Positions 23,631 to 37,619 of a stretch of DNA of 64,000 nt are shown here, in pieces. A model generated the notes under the pieces. The model searched no databases, was not told where the DNA came from, and saw nothing but the letters and a program-made list of their open reading frames with translations. Source of the DNA: Parasponia andersonii (lineage: Eukaryota > Streptophyta > Magnoliopsida > Rosales > Cannabaceae). Made by a program: the position numbers and the translations under genes. The stretch spans positions 487,233 through 551,232 of the forward strand of contig JXTB01000025.1 in NCBI GenBank assembly GCA_002914805.1. The letters run 5' to 3'. Position 1 is the stretch's first letter. Every line of letters begins with the position of its first letter.

Positions 23631-23995
23631 GATTAGACCGTCTTCTAATAGTATCTCGACCTCCTTGTTGATCGCTCTGTTTTATCTGGTGTAAACCTTC
23701 AGGGCTTTTATCTGACTGGGGGAAAGTTGGGGTCTATGTTCAGACGGTGGCAGGCGTGCGCGAGGTCTATTCTGGGCATGTCATCATGGGACCACGTGAA
23801 GACGTCCTCGTATTGCCTGAGGAATTCCAACAGCTCGCTCCTCTCCTTTTCGGGCAGCAAGGCCCCAATCAAGATTACTTTTCCCGGTTCTACTTCTTTC
23901 AAAGGGACCACTACCAGCTCCTCAATCGTGGTTTCTGGTCTGTCAGACTCCTCTTCGATCCGCCTCATATATACTGGCAGACGGTCCTTTGACTG

Positions 23996-24484
23996 TTATC
24001 CATCCCCTATCAAGACGTTCGTGCTCCTATCGATTCCCTTTAAGGCGATCGAAAAACACCTTATTACAGAGGCTTGGTCTCTCTTAATGTCTATCGTATA
24101 AGTGTCGTCCTTCGATTGACATCTTAAGACCTGGTGGAGGGTGGAGGTGACCCCATGTATGGCATGGATCCATCCCCTCCCCATGATGGCATTGAATAAG
24201 GACTTGCAATCGATGACGATAAAATCTACATCCAGGCACCTCTCTGTGGAATAAACCTTCAAAGTCACGATGCGTAAGGGACTGACCCTATTGCTATTAA
24301 AAGCGAACAGAGGTTGATAGGTTGGCCTGAGCGTGCTCCTGTTCAGACCCATATTCTCGAAAGTGCCGAGAAAAAGGATGTCGACGCTACTTCCGCCATC
24401 GGCTAGGACCCTTCCCACCATCGGGAAGTCGATCTGCAACTTGATTACTAAGGGGTCATCATGAGGCAGGCGCACCGTGGCCAA
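23996..24484 (-). pseudogene. Protease and linker remains of the Tat element
   Basis: VLADGGSSVDILF is the aspartic protease region in its Tat form, followed by a conserved linker leading into the reverse transcriptase at 23968-23708. It is part of the broken polyprotein. Confidence 0.8.
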
Positions 24485-24699
24485 ATCTTGCTGGGTAAAG
24501 GCGATGGGGTGGTTGAGGCGTAGCTTTCTCCCGTCGTCAAGTGATTAACTGAATGCCCCAGGCCTTTCAAGTGCTTCACCCTCTTTTCGGTTCTTTTTCA
24601 GTGTTTTTCCTTTTCTTCCTGGCTTTGGGTCAACTCCGGTCTGTCCACAATCATCGGTACTATCCTCAGAGCATACTCCCCTAACCCAGAGGCCTGGGT

Positions 24700-26187
24700 T
24701 TATTTTTCCTTTTTGAGCCTGGTGGCGTCCCCCTTGGACTCGCTTCTGCTCACCTTCACATATTGCTTTAGCTTGCTAGCCTGGATCGCCCTCACAACCT
24801 GTGCGTAAAGGCTACAGCAGTGGATGGTGTCGTGTCCATAATCTCTATAGAACTGGCAGTACCTGCTCTTGTTCTTCGTATGGTCAGAAATGTCAGACTT
24901 GGGAGGATCTTTAAAAATGGCCTTGTCTTTGTTCTGGAGGTAGATCATGTCGATTGGTGTGTTAAGCTTGAACTTTGGCAGAGGGTCTTTAAACATTTTC
25001 CTCTTTCTTGATTGGCCTGGGTTGGGGCAGCCTATTTCAGAGTCGGGCCCTGGGCTAGCGTAGGCCTTTTTACTCCCTGCATGGCCAGGGTTCGTGCCGA
25101 CATTGTTGTTATTGCTGCGGAAGCTTTGGGTACTTTATGGTGGCTTTCTAACACCCTGAATACCCCTTCCGATTTTGTCAGGACATCAGTCATGTCGTAT
25201 GGTAGATTTAAGAGTAGATGGTCTGACAGCATCGATCTTGGCTGTAAGCCTCTGACGAAAGAGCTCGCGGCTTGGGATGAGTAACGTCATGCACTAAAGA
25301 CATCACTTCTAGGAAACGCGATAAATATTCCCTTGGGGACTCGTTCGCGGATTGCTCCAACTGGTCTAAGTCTCACATGGTCTTCTGCTGCTTCCGGGCA
25401 CTTGCGTATTATTTCAGAAAAATTTTGCAAAAATCTTCAAATCCAATTATAAACTTCTCTGGGAGTCGCTTGAACCATAGCTGGGCTGGTCTCGCCAGAG
25501 TGGTGGAGAAGACTTTGCAGATCATGGCTTCGTCTCTAGTTTCCAGGGCTATCTTCGACTGGAAATGATATATGTGGTCGAGGGGGTCGGTCTTCCCTTT
25601 GAACGGTTTGAAAGTCGGGGTCGTGAAGTCATTTGGCTTGGGCTCTAGTTGAATCCAGTCAGCGAAGGTTGTTCGGTTGATCCCACACACGGTTTGCTTT
25701 GCCAGATCAGTGAGGGTCTGACTGTGATGGGCTCTGAGCCTTTTACTCAGCTCTGTGATCATCTCCCATTTCTAGTCGGGGAGCGCATTTTCCGGGTCCT
25801 TCTGGGGTCATTTGCCCACTGCCATTTCTGCCCGAAAGAGCTTTGTCTGGCTTTGTTGTTCCCCTTGCATCCGCGATCTGGACGGAGCGGGGACTTCCCT
25901 TAGCTATTGTTGGCCCCTGAAATCCTGCTGGACCTCCTCGTTGAGATCCTCCCTTCGCCCACTTCTGGCCTCGCTTGCCAATGGCCCTGGGCATTGTCTC
26001 TACGAACTTCGGCGACCTCATTCTTTAGACCTTGGACGGCCTCATGAGCCATTTCTGCCTTCCTATTAGCTTCTATCAAGGCGGTAAGCATTTAGTCCAA
26101 CTTTTGTTCCAGACTGAGTCGTGTTTTCGGGGAGTTTCCTTCGACATCAGGCCGCGTGCTTCTTGTTGTCATTCTTAAGGGTGCCAT
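24700..26187 (-). pseudogene. Gag remains of the Tat element
   Basis: Reading on the minus strand from an ATG at 26187 (MAPLRMTTRS), gag pieces include the capsid region with DPLDHIYHFQSKIAL and LPEKFIIGFEDFCKIFL. Nearer pol comes a zinc-knuckle-like stretch with YCQFYRDYGHDTIHCCSLY. The order and motifs are those of Tat gag proteins. It is broken. Confidence 0.8.
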
Positions 26188-26229
26188 AATATATGTAAAG
26201 TTAGAGAAAAGCACCGTGAAATAAACAGT

Positions 26230-27127
26230 ATGAACGGTGAAACTGAGTCTTTTTATCTAGTTATTTTTTTATTTCTTTATTTTTTGAAATTTCGTGTTTC
26301 GATTTTATAGTTTTGCCCTCTAGCTTAGAAACTCAGTGGCTTTTAGGTGGGGGTGTTTTGGTGTTTTCGTGGGGTTAAGTGCATTAATGGCAGTGCAGTG
26401 CATTATACGAATCCTTTCTCCTTTCTTTTCGGCTTCCTCTCTTCCTCTCTCTCTCTCTCATTTCTTCTTCACGCTTTTTTGCTTAGTTCTCTTCCGATCA
26501 TCCTTCTTTCTTTTTCCTTTGCTTCTCTGTTTATTCGATTAAGGTTATGGCTTCTTTATTTTTTTTGTTATTTGAAGTTTTTATTTGTTTTTTTTGCTTT
26601 TGAGTTTTATTTTCTTCTTCCTTGTGTGTACTGTAATTTTTGCTTGTTTTTTTTTAAGAAAATCATTTTTACTCTCTGTTTTTTGATCTTTTGTTGGTGG
26701 ATCTGGATTCCGTTGTATGGATCTAAGTGGTGTGGGAACTTGCTCTCTTTTCTGGCAATTTCGCTCCTTAAAACTCTATTTCTCTCTGATTTTTCCCTAT
26801 TATTGTTTCTTTATTATCCATTGTTGTGTATTGAAGTTTTGGCGTTTGTTGGTATATTTAATGCTTGCTCTTGTTCTTGATTCGTATTGTTTTGGAAATT
26901 TTTTATAATTTTTTTTAGGGCTCATTTACCGTTTTAGCTTTTTGGGTTTATTTTGGGCTATTATCTGGGTCTCTTTTTTTTGGGCTTTTATCCGCAAATG
27001 TGGGCTTTTTGTCATAGTTTTTAGACCTTTTTAGAGATTAGGATCCATTTTTATATTACCGGCTTTTTTTTTTCAGAATGTCATGATATTCTTATTATTT
27101 TGTTTTCTAGTCATAATCACGATCAGA

Positions 27128-27165
<38 letters not shown>

Positions 27166-29040
27166 GTACGTGTATGTGTGTATAGAAATATGTGGATATG
27201 TTGGTTTTATATCTTTGAGTTTGTGGAATGTTTTCTAGATCATTCTCGGGTTCTTTTGCTCTCTTTGAGATATATTACACAGTTTATATTTTTTTGTATG
27301 TTAATGATGATCTCTATTTTGGTTATTAATTCTTCGTCTTTTCACATTTATGATTTTGGTGCTGTGTACAAAATTTAATTAATGTTGCTTTATTTTTTCC
27401 CGTGTTATTTAAATTGAGAAAAAATGAGGAAAAATAGAAAAAAAGTTGAAAGTAGAGTCGGAAAATGAGGAAATTTCGTTTCTTAAATATATTTTTACGG
27501 TTTATTTGACATAGTTAGATAAGAGTCCCTTTTTACTATTTGTTTAGTTTAGCTAGTCGTGCTCACTAAGATTCTGACTTCTTTCCTTTATATATATATA
27601 TATTTTAAATTATATGATTCTTTGGGGTGTTGCCACCTGTTTAGTTTGAATTTTTTGCCTGTTATAAATACCTTGCTCTTATTTAGTTATATACGTGTTT
27701 TAGTACTTTTCATATCAAACTTCTTCCTCCTTCATAGCTGATTGAATTACTGTGCCCTTGCTCAACTGTTTTCGCTGTTGTTTTACCCTGTTCAGTGATC
27801 TGTGGATAATCTGTATTTTCCTGAAAGTTAGTAGTGAGGACTCTTTTTGGTAGCTCTTTAAGTATTACATGTATTTATTATACTATCTTCCTTTGCCTCT
27901 ATAAATGTTTTCCTTCTGTTAGTTATATCTGTATTTTGTTCTGTTATTAATTAATGTTTATTTTCTGTGTTATTGATATACTATCGATGCATTTATTTCA
28001 TTATTGAGGCCTTGAATATTGTATGTTGTTGGAATATTTTATTAAATTCCTTTATATTTGGGTTCACTTATATTTTATTCTGTCTTTAATTTAATCTGTA
28101 TTGCTTGACTTGCACTAACTATGTGTCAATATCTGTCTCCTCATTTCTACATTGAATGCTGAAAAATGTTGCTATAGTTCTTTTGATGCTTCTGTATTCC
28201 TAATCTTTTTTCCCCTTTGTCCTTTTAGTGAATCGCTTTATTTGGTTTTTCTTTTTTCACCCCTTTTCTCCTTTTTGTTGGTTAATTTTGTGTTCTCTTT
28301 TCTTAATTCCTTTCACTCAAACTTTCCCTTTTTATTATTTTTTTTTTTAACTTAGTTTCGTTTTAATATCCTTTCTCATCATATTTTGTAACCTTTTATA
28401 TATTTAGCAATGATGAGCATTTATTCTTTAAGCATGCAGAGTAATAAACTAGTTGTCCACAAATTGCTGTGTATAATGACTTTAGTCATTCTATAATAAA
28501 TTTGGTTTGTTGTTAAGGAGTAGCTCTACAATTTTTTGTTCCAAAAACTTCTGTGAATTAGTTGTCTGGTTAGAGCTTCATTAGTAGTTTTATCAAGATC
28601 TTAGCTTCATAACTCTTTGTTAGATCTGTGTGCGAACATTGTGATCTTATCTTTTCATTCTAATTGTTTTTACTGCGATTAAAACAGCTCTTTATTGCTG
28701 CGTTCAACTAAGGAATTTTTTACTAGCAAATATATTTTTGTAATTCCTTTGGTCCTTTTCCATCTCTCCCAACTTTTCTATATCTCCAGTATTTTCCTTC
28801 CTCCATTGTTTTTTCCCCCTTTAAAAACTATGCCTAATTATTCTTACGCAGCTTTTTCTTTTAAAATTGTTTCCATTTTCCGCTTCATTCTTCTTTGTTT
28901 TAGTCATTATTCACCTGGCAGTTTTGGGGCACTTTTAGGCTATACTCTTATGTTCTCGTCTCTATTATTTGACTATTATAATGTATATGGCAAATTTCCT
29001 TCCATATTAATAGAATTCTGTCTATTTATCTAATTTCCAG
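26230..29040. other. T-rich non-coding block of unknown origin
   Basis: For about 2.8 kb the plus strand is strongly T-rich, with a CT-rich tract at 26400-26530 that looks like a plant 5' leader and then intron-like sequence. No protein family is recognisable; the long open frames (for example 26347-26880) are only T-rich translations full of Phe and Leu. It adjoins the gag start of the Tat element but is not repeated at that element's other end. It could be a captured leader and intron, a non-coding transcript or an unrelated insertion. A (TA)n run lies at 27128-27154. Confidence 0.4.
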
Positions 29041-29149
29041 AAATTTTTTCCCTTGCATAAGCGAGAAGTGATTTCTTAGGTAGCTGGATAGACATTTAGA
29101 AATAAATTATCTTAGAAATTTACCATATATTGATAATACCATAACATAT

Positions 29150-30326
29150 CTAGGCCAAATTACTATATATATATATACACACACATTTATTCAAATATAT
29201 TCACCTACATCTATTATATACTTATAACAGATATAAAAAATGTTATCACATATAATTCCTCATGAAGATTTTTGCTGCTTTAATTGGTAAAGAGAAAGAT
29301 AGAGGTCTTAATACCGAGGAGGAAAAGGAAAGAAGCAAAATGGATTGTTATTAACTTTGCTATAAAATCATTGCCTAAATTTTGTTGTTATACTTTATTC
29401 TTTTTTAAAAAAGCTTCAAAGTTTTGAAAATAAACAAGACCTACAATATAAACAAAAATACCGTGAAAACAACATAAAAACTAAGAAACTTACCAAGAAA
29501 CTTAGTAAACATCGAGACCAATTAAGTTTCAAATTTTGGTCGAATATGTGTTATTATTTTTAAAATTTGTAGTAAGCGATGGTCATAGTTAAGTTTCACT
29601 TTAAAAAAAAAATTCATCATATGTATTAATTAATTAATATTTTGTATATTTAGTTTGAAATACTCTAATTTTAAGCAATTAAGATATTATTTGACTTTGT
29701 TAGTTTATATATAATGTGTTTCACTTTATTATCACCATTTTCAATAATAAAATAGAAATATAAAATTAATTGAGGTAATAAAATTTAACGTATTAAAAAC
29801 ATAGCAAAAATAGCTTCGATATTGAACCTGACTAAAAAATCATGCCTAAGATTTTATTTTCCTAACTTGCATATCGTATCTAGAATTTAATTCTCATTAG
29901 TTTTTTTATTCAAATAATAATACAATTACTAAAAATAATTTATGGCCCAAGCCCCATACCCAAAAGATGTCGCCTAAAACTGAGAAAAAATGAATTAAGG
30001 AGCAATTTTAACAATGTAGAAAAAGAATGGAAAAAAAATATTAGTGTTATGAATATATTTTCAAAAAAATAATCCGAATTGTGGCTTGATAATTTCGTTT
30101 ACAGTTAGAATTTATTTTAATCAAATGATAAATTAAATATTAAACCTGGAACATGAAAGTAAAAAATAAAATTTGTAAATAATGATAACTAAATTAAACA
30201 TAAATAGCTTCAAGCAAAAACTGTTTTAGGAAAAAGTTGATATTAAATTTTGACTATATACAGTAATAATAAATTCACATATATTTTAAAAACTTTAAAA
30301 AATGTATTTAACTAACTCTTCCTTAG

Positions 30327-30372
<46 letters not shown>

Positions 30373-30566
30373 GAAAGAGACCTAAATATAGACTATATTA
30401 GTAAAAAAAAAAAATGATATATGTATAACTTCTGTGAGTAAAATATGAAATTATAAACATAAAAAACTTTAAAACTAATATTAATAAGAGAAAATAGCAA
30501 AGTAGAGCGTGTTTACGTACCCAATCGGTAAAAAACAAATACGATGTATAAAAATATAACAATTAC

Positions 30567-30602
<36 letters not shown>

Positions 30603-31190
30603 GTGCAACTAAAAAATAAGTAATTTCAAGTAATAAAATGAATATACATATTTGAAAAGAGAAAAGATATTTCTCTTTTTTTCATGATTTTTTACTTTCA
30701 AAAAATATTAAAAGGAATAGATATATATTTTCTATATGAAAAAATATGCCAAACATAAATATTAGAAATAACGAGAAAACTAAAATAATTTAAACAATTA
30801 TAAAAATAAAACAATATATCCAATATAAAAAAAATTAGTATGTGAAAAATATTACAGTAACAACACTAAAACATAATAATAAAAAATAAAAAACACATAA
30901 ATAAAATATAGTATAACAATATTATTGCAAAAAAAGACAAACAAAAATACTACAAACCATCCGGATGTATGAATATAACAATAATGTTTAAAACAATTGT
31001 CCAAGACACAAATTAGGATAATGTAAATTTACAAATATTATACAACAAACTAAATAAAGAAAAAAACAAAAAAAATATGAACAGTTTACAAATAGGTAAT
31101 AATATTATATTATTTCACAAATTTCCAACAAAGAGATATTAATGTAATAATATTTTTTCGACTTTTTTTTCCATTAAATAAATAATAGAA
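29150..31190. other. AT-rich region upstream of the Helitron genes
   Basis: Very AT-rich sequence with TA microsatellites near 29165, 30334-30369 and 30569-30597. It probably includes the 5' part of the Helitron, but no clear TC-type 5' end could be chosen. No gene was recognised. Confidence 0.45.
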
Positions 31191-31192
31191 TA

Positions 31193-34100
31193 ATGTCAAG
31201 AAGTTTTTTGTCGCTAAAACGTCAATGTAAACAGCGTCATTGTTGTCTTCTAAATGAAGACTTTGCACTTAATCGCAGTGATACTGTGAATCATCAACAC
31301 GATGACACGAGTATGTTCCCAGAAAATATTTACCGATCAAGGCATATTCCAATATCATGCCTTACAAGTTCTGAAAGATATTTCTTTCATTTAACTAACC
31401 TACCAGAATCAAGTAATTATAACGTATAAAGCAAACTTTCTTTACACTTCTTATGCATCGAATTCCTTACATATTATCGCTTTTTTTAATTTTAATCTTT
31501 AATACTATATTATAGGTAATATTAATAAATATCACGATCTTGGAGATTATTCTTGCATGTGTATGCATTGTTGTGCATTATTTTGGTTTAACGAATCTCT
31601 CAAAAAAACTTATTTGCCAAAATATAATCTATGTTATAAAGATGAAAAATTAAACTTTCACTACTAAAAATCCTTCCTTTATATTAGATCAACTACTTAA
31701 TTATTACAGAGGACCCTTGAGTTTATATTTTCACAAAAATATTTGAGCATCCAATTCTATGTTTGACTTTACATCTTTCGAAGCAAACATAGAACAATAT
31801 ATATAAAATTCATATTTTCCATACATTTAAAATCAGTGGTCAAATACATCATCTAATAAAATTATTATTACTAACTAATAATAATCCTTCAAGAGTTGCT
31901 AATTGTACATATATCGTATAAAAAATGAAGTTGACAACTGAAAATCAACATTTTCATTTGATGATACAACAAGGAAATTAAAATTAATTACCAAAAATTT
32001 AATCCGAATGCTTAATGAAAATAACAAATTAGTAAAATTGTTTCGTATGGTTAAAGAAAGGTACAATGGAAATGAAATTCTATATATAAAATTAAAATTG
32101 ATAGAACGACGATCTACTGGTAATAACCAATATGAATTACCTATGTTAAATGATATATGAGGTTTAATTATTGGAGATATCGATGAATGTAAACAATAAA
32201 GAGATATTATAATACAAGAAAAAAAATAATTTACAAAAAATTATAAAACTACACCATTCCTCCACGGCCTTACAATATCCACTCTTATTTCCTCATGGAG
32301 AAGATAGTTATAGAATAGATTTAAAATAGAATATAGATAGACTAGAAAAACAATCTTACACAAATAGAATACCTATGAGAGCATTTTACTGCTATCAACT
32401 ATAACAAAAAGAAAATGTAAATAATACTTTATTCAAAAGTGGAAGATTTTTCCAATAATATTTAGTCGATGCATATGCTTTTGTCAAAGAAGATCGACTA
32501 AATTATATTAGAAAAAATCAAAATAATTTAAGATTTGAAATTTATCAAGGTGCTCAGGATATTATTACTAGAAGAGATACATATGTTAGAGCAATTGGTA
32601 AAATAATTAATTGGTAAAATAATTATTCTTCTATCTAGCCATATTAGAAGTCTGCGATATATGATCCAAAATTACCAAAATACAATGTAATACGTACATA
32701 GTATGAAAATCTTTATTTATTCATAACATTTATATGTAATCCTAAATGGCCTGAAATTACGTATACCTTAAGTAAAATCCCAGGTCAAAACCTGAAGACG
32801 GAGCAGATATAATCACAAGAATCTTTAAAATGAAACTAAACTAAATTTTATCTACTATTAAAACTGAAAAAGTGTTCGGGACAATTGTTGCGAGTAAGAC
32901 AATATTTCTTAATTTAATAAATCAAAATACATAGCATAACATATTAATTTTTATTCTTAACTAAAACTAACATTTTTTTTTACTTTTTATGTCCATCTTG
33001 TAACATAGATCTATATGTTGTTGAATTCCATAAGCACGATCTACCTCATTGTTACTTTTTATTTTGGCTGTGCTCTAATGAAAAATTATCTGAACTATCA
33101 CAAATTGATAAATTTATATCAGCTAAAATACTAGATCCTAAAAAAAAATTTCAGAAGAATATAATATCATAGTAGAATTCATGATGCATGGACCATGTGG
33201 TGCTGCCAAAATAAATGCTCCCTACATAAAAAATTTAGTTTGTTCTAAAAAATTTCCCAAACAATTTAAAAATGGATTTGTCAATTATAAAAGCAGAAAA
33301 ACAACATTTTACGTACAAAAAAAATATTAAATTAGACAACAAATTTGTAGTTCCTTATGATGTAGGCTTATGTTAAAAATCTCATGCTCATATCAACATT
33401 AAAATATGTTCACAATAAATGTTAATAAAATATTTATTAAAATATTTAACAAAAGGCCCAAATAGAATTAGAGAAATAATTGAAGACAATATATGCATAG
33501 AGCAGTCCTACTGAACAATTTACAAAGAAATAGATGAAATAAAAAAATTATATTAATTATCGATATATAACACCATATGAAGTTATATGAAGATTATATA
33601 AATATCATATACATCATAGAAATCCAACAGTACAAATATTAACAATTTATTTACCACATATATAAAATATTATATTTTGTTCAAATCAACATCTTGATAA
33701 TATAGTCAGATAACCAGACGTTCAAAGGATAACTTTAATAGAATGAATAGAAATAAACAAAATTTACGTTGAAGCCCAAAAACTTTTTTATATAAAATTT
33801 CCAACTAAATGGGTGTGGAATAATAAAAACAAGATTTGGATATCAAGAAAATTAGGATATTCAACTGGATGAATATTTTATGTCTATTAAAATTCTGGAG
33901 AATTATATTTTCTCAAACTATTACTAAATCATCAAAAGACACAACAAGCTTTGAATCTATACAAACCATTAATAGTATAATATATTCAAAAAATTAAGCA
34001 GCATGCAATACATTAGATTTAGTGGAAGATGATAAAGAATGAAATGAATCAATATTAGAAGTCTCATTTTAGTCAACACCGCATCAATTACGATAATTAT

Positions 34101-35190
34101 TTACCATAATTTTGTTATTCTCGAATGTAAATAATCCAATAACATTACTTGTCCATACATATAGTATTGTTCATTATTTAAATTTTTATTTATTAGGAGA
34201 TAATTCATTATCAAACAATTTTGACCAACTTTTTGGTGGAATGACAATTATATTAGGCGGTGATTTCGGTAAATTCTATCTGTTATCCCTACTAGAACAA
34301 AAGAAAACATAATAAATACAAGTATAAATAACTTCTACCTATGGCCATATTTCAAATTATTATCCTTAATAGAAAATAAGAGACTAAAAAATCCAAATAC
34401 CACAGAAAAGGAAAAAAATGAAATCCTAGAATTTTCAAAATGGATATTAAACATTGGAAACGGTACTACAAAAAGAATAAAAAGATCCCGAAAATAAAAG
34501 TACCAAAAAAATATATAATACAATATGAATCAAATCCATTCGAAAAAATTTTAAATTTGATATATGATGATTTTGCAAAAAAATTTGATAATATTGACTA
34601 TATATGACATAGAGCAATAATAACTCTAAAAAATAAATAGCTGATGATATAAATATATATATTATCTTTAATACATAATGAATCAAAGACTTATTATAGT
34701 TACGATATAATAATAGCTTCAACTGAAAATATCAATGAACTTAACCTATTATATCCCCAAGAATTTTTACATACCTTAAATTTTAATGGCATATTACCAC
34801 ATGAATTAAATCTTAAAGTTGGAACTAATATAATGTTATTACGAAATTTAAATCAATCAATGAGATTATATAATGGAACAAGACTTATTATTTCACAATT
34901 AATAAATAGAATTATAGAAGGTTAAATTATAAATTCAAATATTAAAAATATAAAGATATATATTCTAAGAACAGAAATAGTTGTAAATGAGTCCAAATGA
35001 CCGTTTAGTTTAAAAGATGACAGTTCTTTGTAAAAACATGTTATGCAATGACAATAAATAAAAGCTAAAGACAATCACTAAATAAAGTTGACATTTATCT
35101 AGAATATGAAATCTTTACACGCGGTCAATTATATGTAGCTTTATCACGAGTGACAACCCCTAAAAATCTATATATATATATATATATATT
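31193..35190 (+). pseudogene. Helitron Rep/helicase pseudogene
   Basis: Helitron blocks occur in the right order over 4 kb. They are: the N-terminal region with LGDYSCMCMHCCALFWFNES (from about 31540); FPHGEDSYRIDLK (32290); GRFFQ, YLVDAYAF and RLNYIRKNQNNLRFEIYQGA (32440-32560); VEFHKHDLPHCYFLFWL (33020) and EFMMHGPCGAAKINAP (33180), the neighbourhood of the Rep motifs; KYLLKYLTKGPN (33430); the helicase Walker B area FGGMTIILGGDF (34233); and the C-terminal LNLKVGTNIMLLRNL and GQLYVALSRVTTP (34805, 35118). Stops and frame changes are frequent throughout, so there is no functional product. Rep nicks and joins single strands and the PIF1-like helicase unwinds during rolling-circle transposition. 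Confidence 0.88.
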
Positions 35191-35450
35191 AATAAATAAA
35201 CCTATTTAGTAAATATCCAAATCATGTTAAAAATATAGTTTATAAAATTATTTTACGTAATATTATATAAGCATAAAAATTATATTATTAATTTATTTAT
35301 TAAAATATGATCTTAATACAAATTTATCTATGTATTCAAAGACATTATATATATCAAATTTCCAAGTATTCTTAATATTATTTGCACCTTACCAAATGTT
35401 TTTTTTTGGTTCTTGTAGATAAAAGAAAAATAAAAAGAAAAGAAAAAAAA

Positions 35451-37619
35451 TGGCAACACTAATACGATTACTTAAACCAAACGAGATTTATGGAGCGATT
35501 GAAGTAGGTATCAGCAGACTCTGACACAATAAAGATTACACAATAGGATGTCTAATAAGTCTTTTGTATTTTTGTTGATCATGAGGTAAAAAAAAAGTAA
35601 CATCAAATTACTTCATATCACGCTTTTCTTCAACTTAATATACAAAATATATACACATTCTATCATTTAATTTGAACAAGATATGATATTGTATAATGAT
35701 TAAACGATTTCTTGTAAAATACAGCACAAAGTAATCCACAGAATAATTAGAGCTCGAGGTGTAGATCATATCTCGCAATAAGTAATTTAAGAGAAAATAT
35801 ATCGAGTCAGCAACTTTAATGTCGCACCAAATAAACTAAAATACAAAAATGTTCCCTACATTTGAATGTTGTAGTTCGCTAGAGCAACATCCTTTATTAC
35901 AATAACAACACTGATAACAAACATCCCGATGCATAAATTTTACTTCGTAGACTTTAATTACCTACCTTCAAGGACCGATGACCATGACATATTATCAAGT
36001 ATTATTAGTTACAATACTATTTTTCTACTAATATTTATCAATGCCCATTAAAATTTTTCCATATCAATCTATTTCCCCTTTTACCAAATGTTATAGGAAT
36101 GCTAACAGAAACACAAGACTTTGAAGAGACTAATGTCAAAGGAAAAATGACGTCAAAACGAACATTAACAACACAAAATATCACGTAATTAATTCATTTA
36201 ATATCAAAATTTATATATTCAAAAACATTTTATACCGTGCTTTAATTATACTTTAACATCATCTTATTTCAATTACAGAAATGAGAGAGAAGCTTCAAAT
36301 CACTTTATGGGGAAAAATAACAAAAAAATTTAATACTGATATAGTAACAACTGTAGAAGAACCGGTGATAGCCATCTTTATATCTATGATAATAAAGCAG
36401 TATTTAGGTAACCAATAATATTCTTTTCTACCTGTATATAAAAATTTTCATATACTCTACTTACTATCTAACATGAATTTTTATATCAAACGGGAAATAT
36501 CTATGTTGCAAGCATAGGTGCAATAATATATTATGTCAATATAAACATACTTGAAATCAATGCACTAAACATAAAGTAATAATCACTTTGTATATCTTCT
36601 TTCATTATAAAACAAAAAAGTATTGCATTTTATTTATCTCTATTAAACATTACCATTTTTTCCCTTTCTTCTTACCAACGTCTTACTCAGGTTTCAGTAT
36701 ACAACACAACATCTTGAATTCCTTCTAGCTCTTACCAACGTCTTACTCAGGTTTCAGTATACAACACAACATCTTGAATTCCTTCTAGCTCTTGTTCCAA
36801 AAAAAATCCAACCGTCGGAGCAATAGAAATTATAAAACAGAAAATGATTGCAGAAGTAAATCAGCTAGATCAATAAGCACAATAGGTGAACATAAATATG
36901 ATAACATTAACAAAAACATCATCATATGTTATGATTTAAACTAACATCAATTTCTTTTTATCCTTAGGTAATGAAATTTACAGTCAAAGCGAAAATATAC
37001 AAATTCGAGGCACATCAAGGTTAGTATTATAATTCTTGTCCACAATGCTCTAAACAAGTACGAGAAACAGAGAGCGAATAGTGGTGTGACACGCACGATC
37101 ACCTCAAATTAACTCCAATTCCATGTTATAAAACATAACTAAATAATTCCTATTAATGTTTCCCAAATTAATTTAGATATAAGAAAAACTACAATTCCAC
37201 CTACACAAGAAAAAAATATATAGTTTGTATTATTAGTGATTAATTAATATATTATTTCTTTATTATACTAAAAAAATTTCTCACCTCACTATTCCAACAT
37301 GTATAATTTAAATACAATAATCGAGGATGAGATAAGACCTACAGTCATAACTATACTCGGAAAAGCAGCTGAGGTTCTAATTAAAAAAATTGCGCACAGT
37401 ATTGACAATACAAGAAGGTTATATTGATCCAACAACACTGCCACCAATAATTGAACAATTATATGGGCAAACAAAAATATTCCAAGTTTATTTCAGAACC
37501 AATGGAGCATTAATTAATACAATAGTATTAAAAATATTCGATGATGATGAATCAATTTTATTGCCTCTTCCAGCACCACCGATTATCCCTGAAAAAAATA
37601 ATACTGATCCTACCCCCTG
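35451..37619 (+). pseudogene. RPA1-like single-strand binding pseudogene of the Helitron
   Basis: An ATG at 35451 opens LLKPNEIYGAIEVGISRL, which matches the start of plant RPA70-type OB-fold proteins, with a stop where the family has Trp. Later pieces match in order: EKLQITLWGKITKKF (36280); a zinc-finger block with YYYNSCPQCSKQV and WWCDTHDHL (37020-37110); and the last OB-fold part LPPIIEQLYGQTKIFQVYF with KIFDDDES (37437-37560). AT-rich spacers between them behave like introns, with several TATAG/TTTAG acceptor-like junctions. RPA-like genes are common passengers or partners of plant Helitrons and may protect single-stranded DNA. This one is inactive. Confidence 0.8.
36671..36790. repeat. 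Exact 60-bp tandem duplication
   Basis: The 60 bp starting CTTACCAACGTCTTACTCAG (36671-36730) are repeated without a difference at 36731-36790. In otherwise decayed sequence this must be very recent or an assembly artefact. It lies in an intron-like spacer of the RPA-like pseudogene. Confidence 0.97.

Larger units (their letters stand above)
14633..26190 (-). mobile_element. Broken Ty3/Gypsy element, Tat lineage
   Basis: Pieces of gag, protease, reverse transcriptase, RNase H and integrase lie in the standard Ty3/Gypsy order on the minus strand from 26187 down to 20770. They are followed by a tandem-repeat region and then by an ORF on the opposite strand with a plant gypsy-type (PF04195-like) domain. 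Extra antisense ORFs and tandem repeats between pol and the 3' LTR are known for the Tat group (Grande, Ogre and relatives). The polyprotein region is broken in many places and cannot be active. I found no second LTR copy: sequence like 14633-15650 does not recur to the right of gag, so LTR-based dating is not possible from this window. The left edge is placed at TGTTAGAG after a TA run; the right edge is uncertain. Confidence 0.8.

Noticed and set aside
26347-28355. Several open frames of 60-180 codons in the T-rich block
   Set aside because: They translate to Phe/Leu/Ser-rich sequence produced by base composition, with no family motif and no matching codon pattern.
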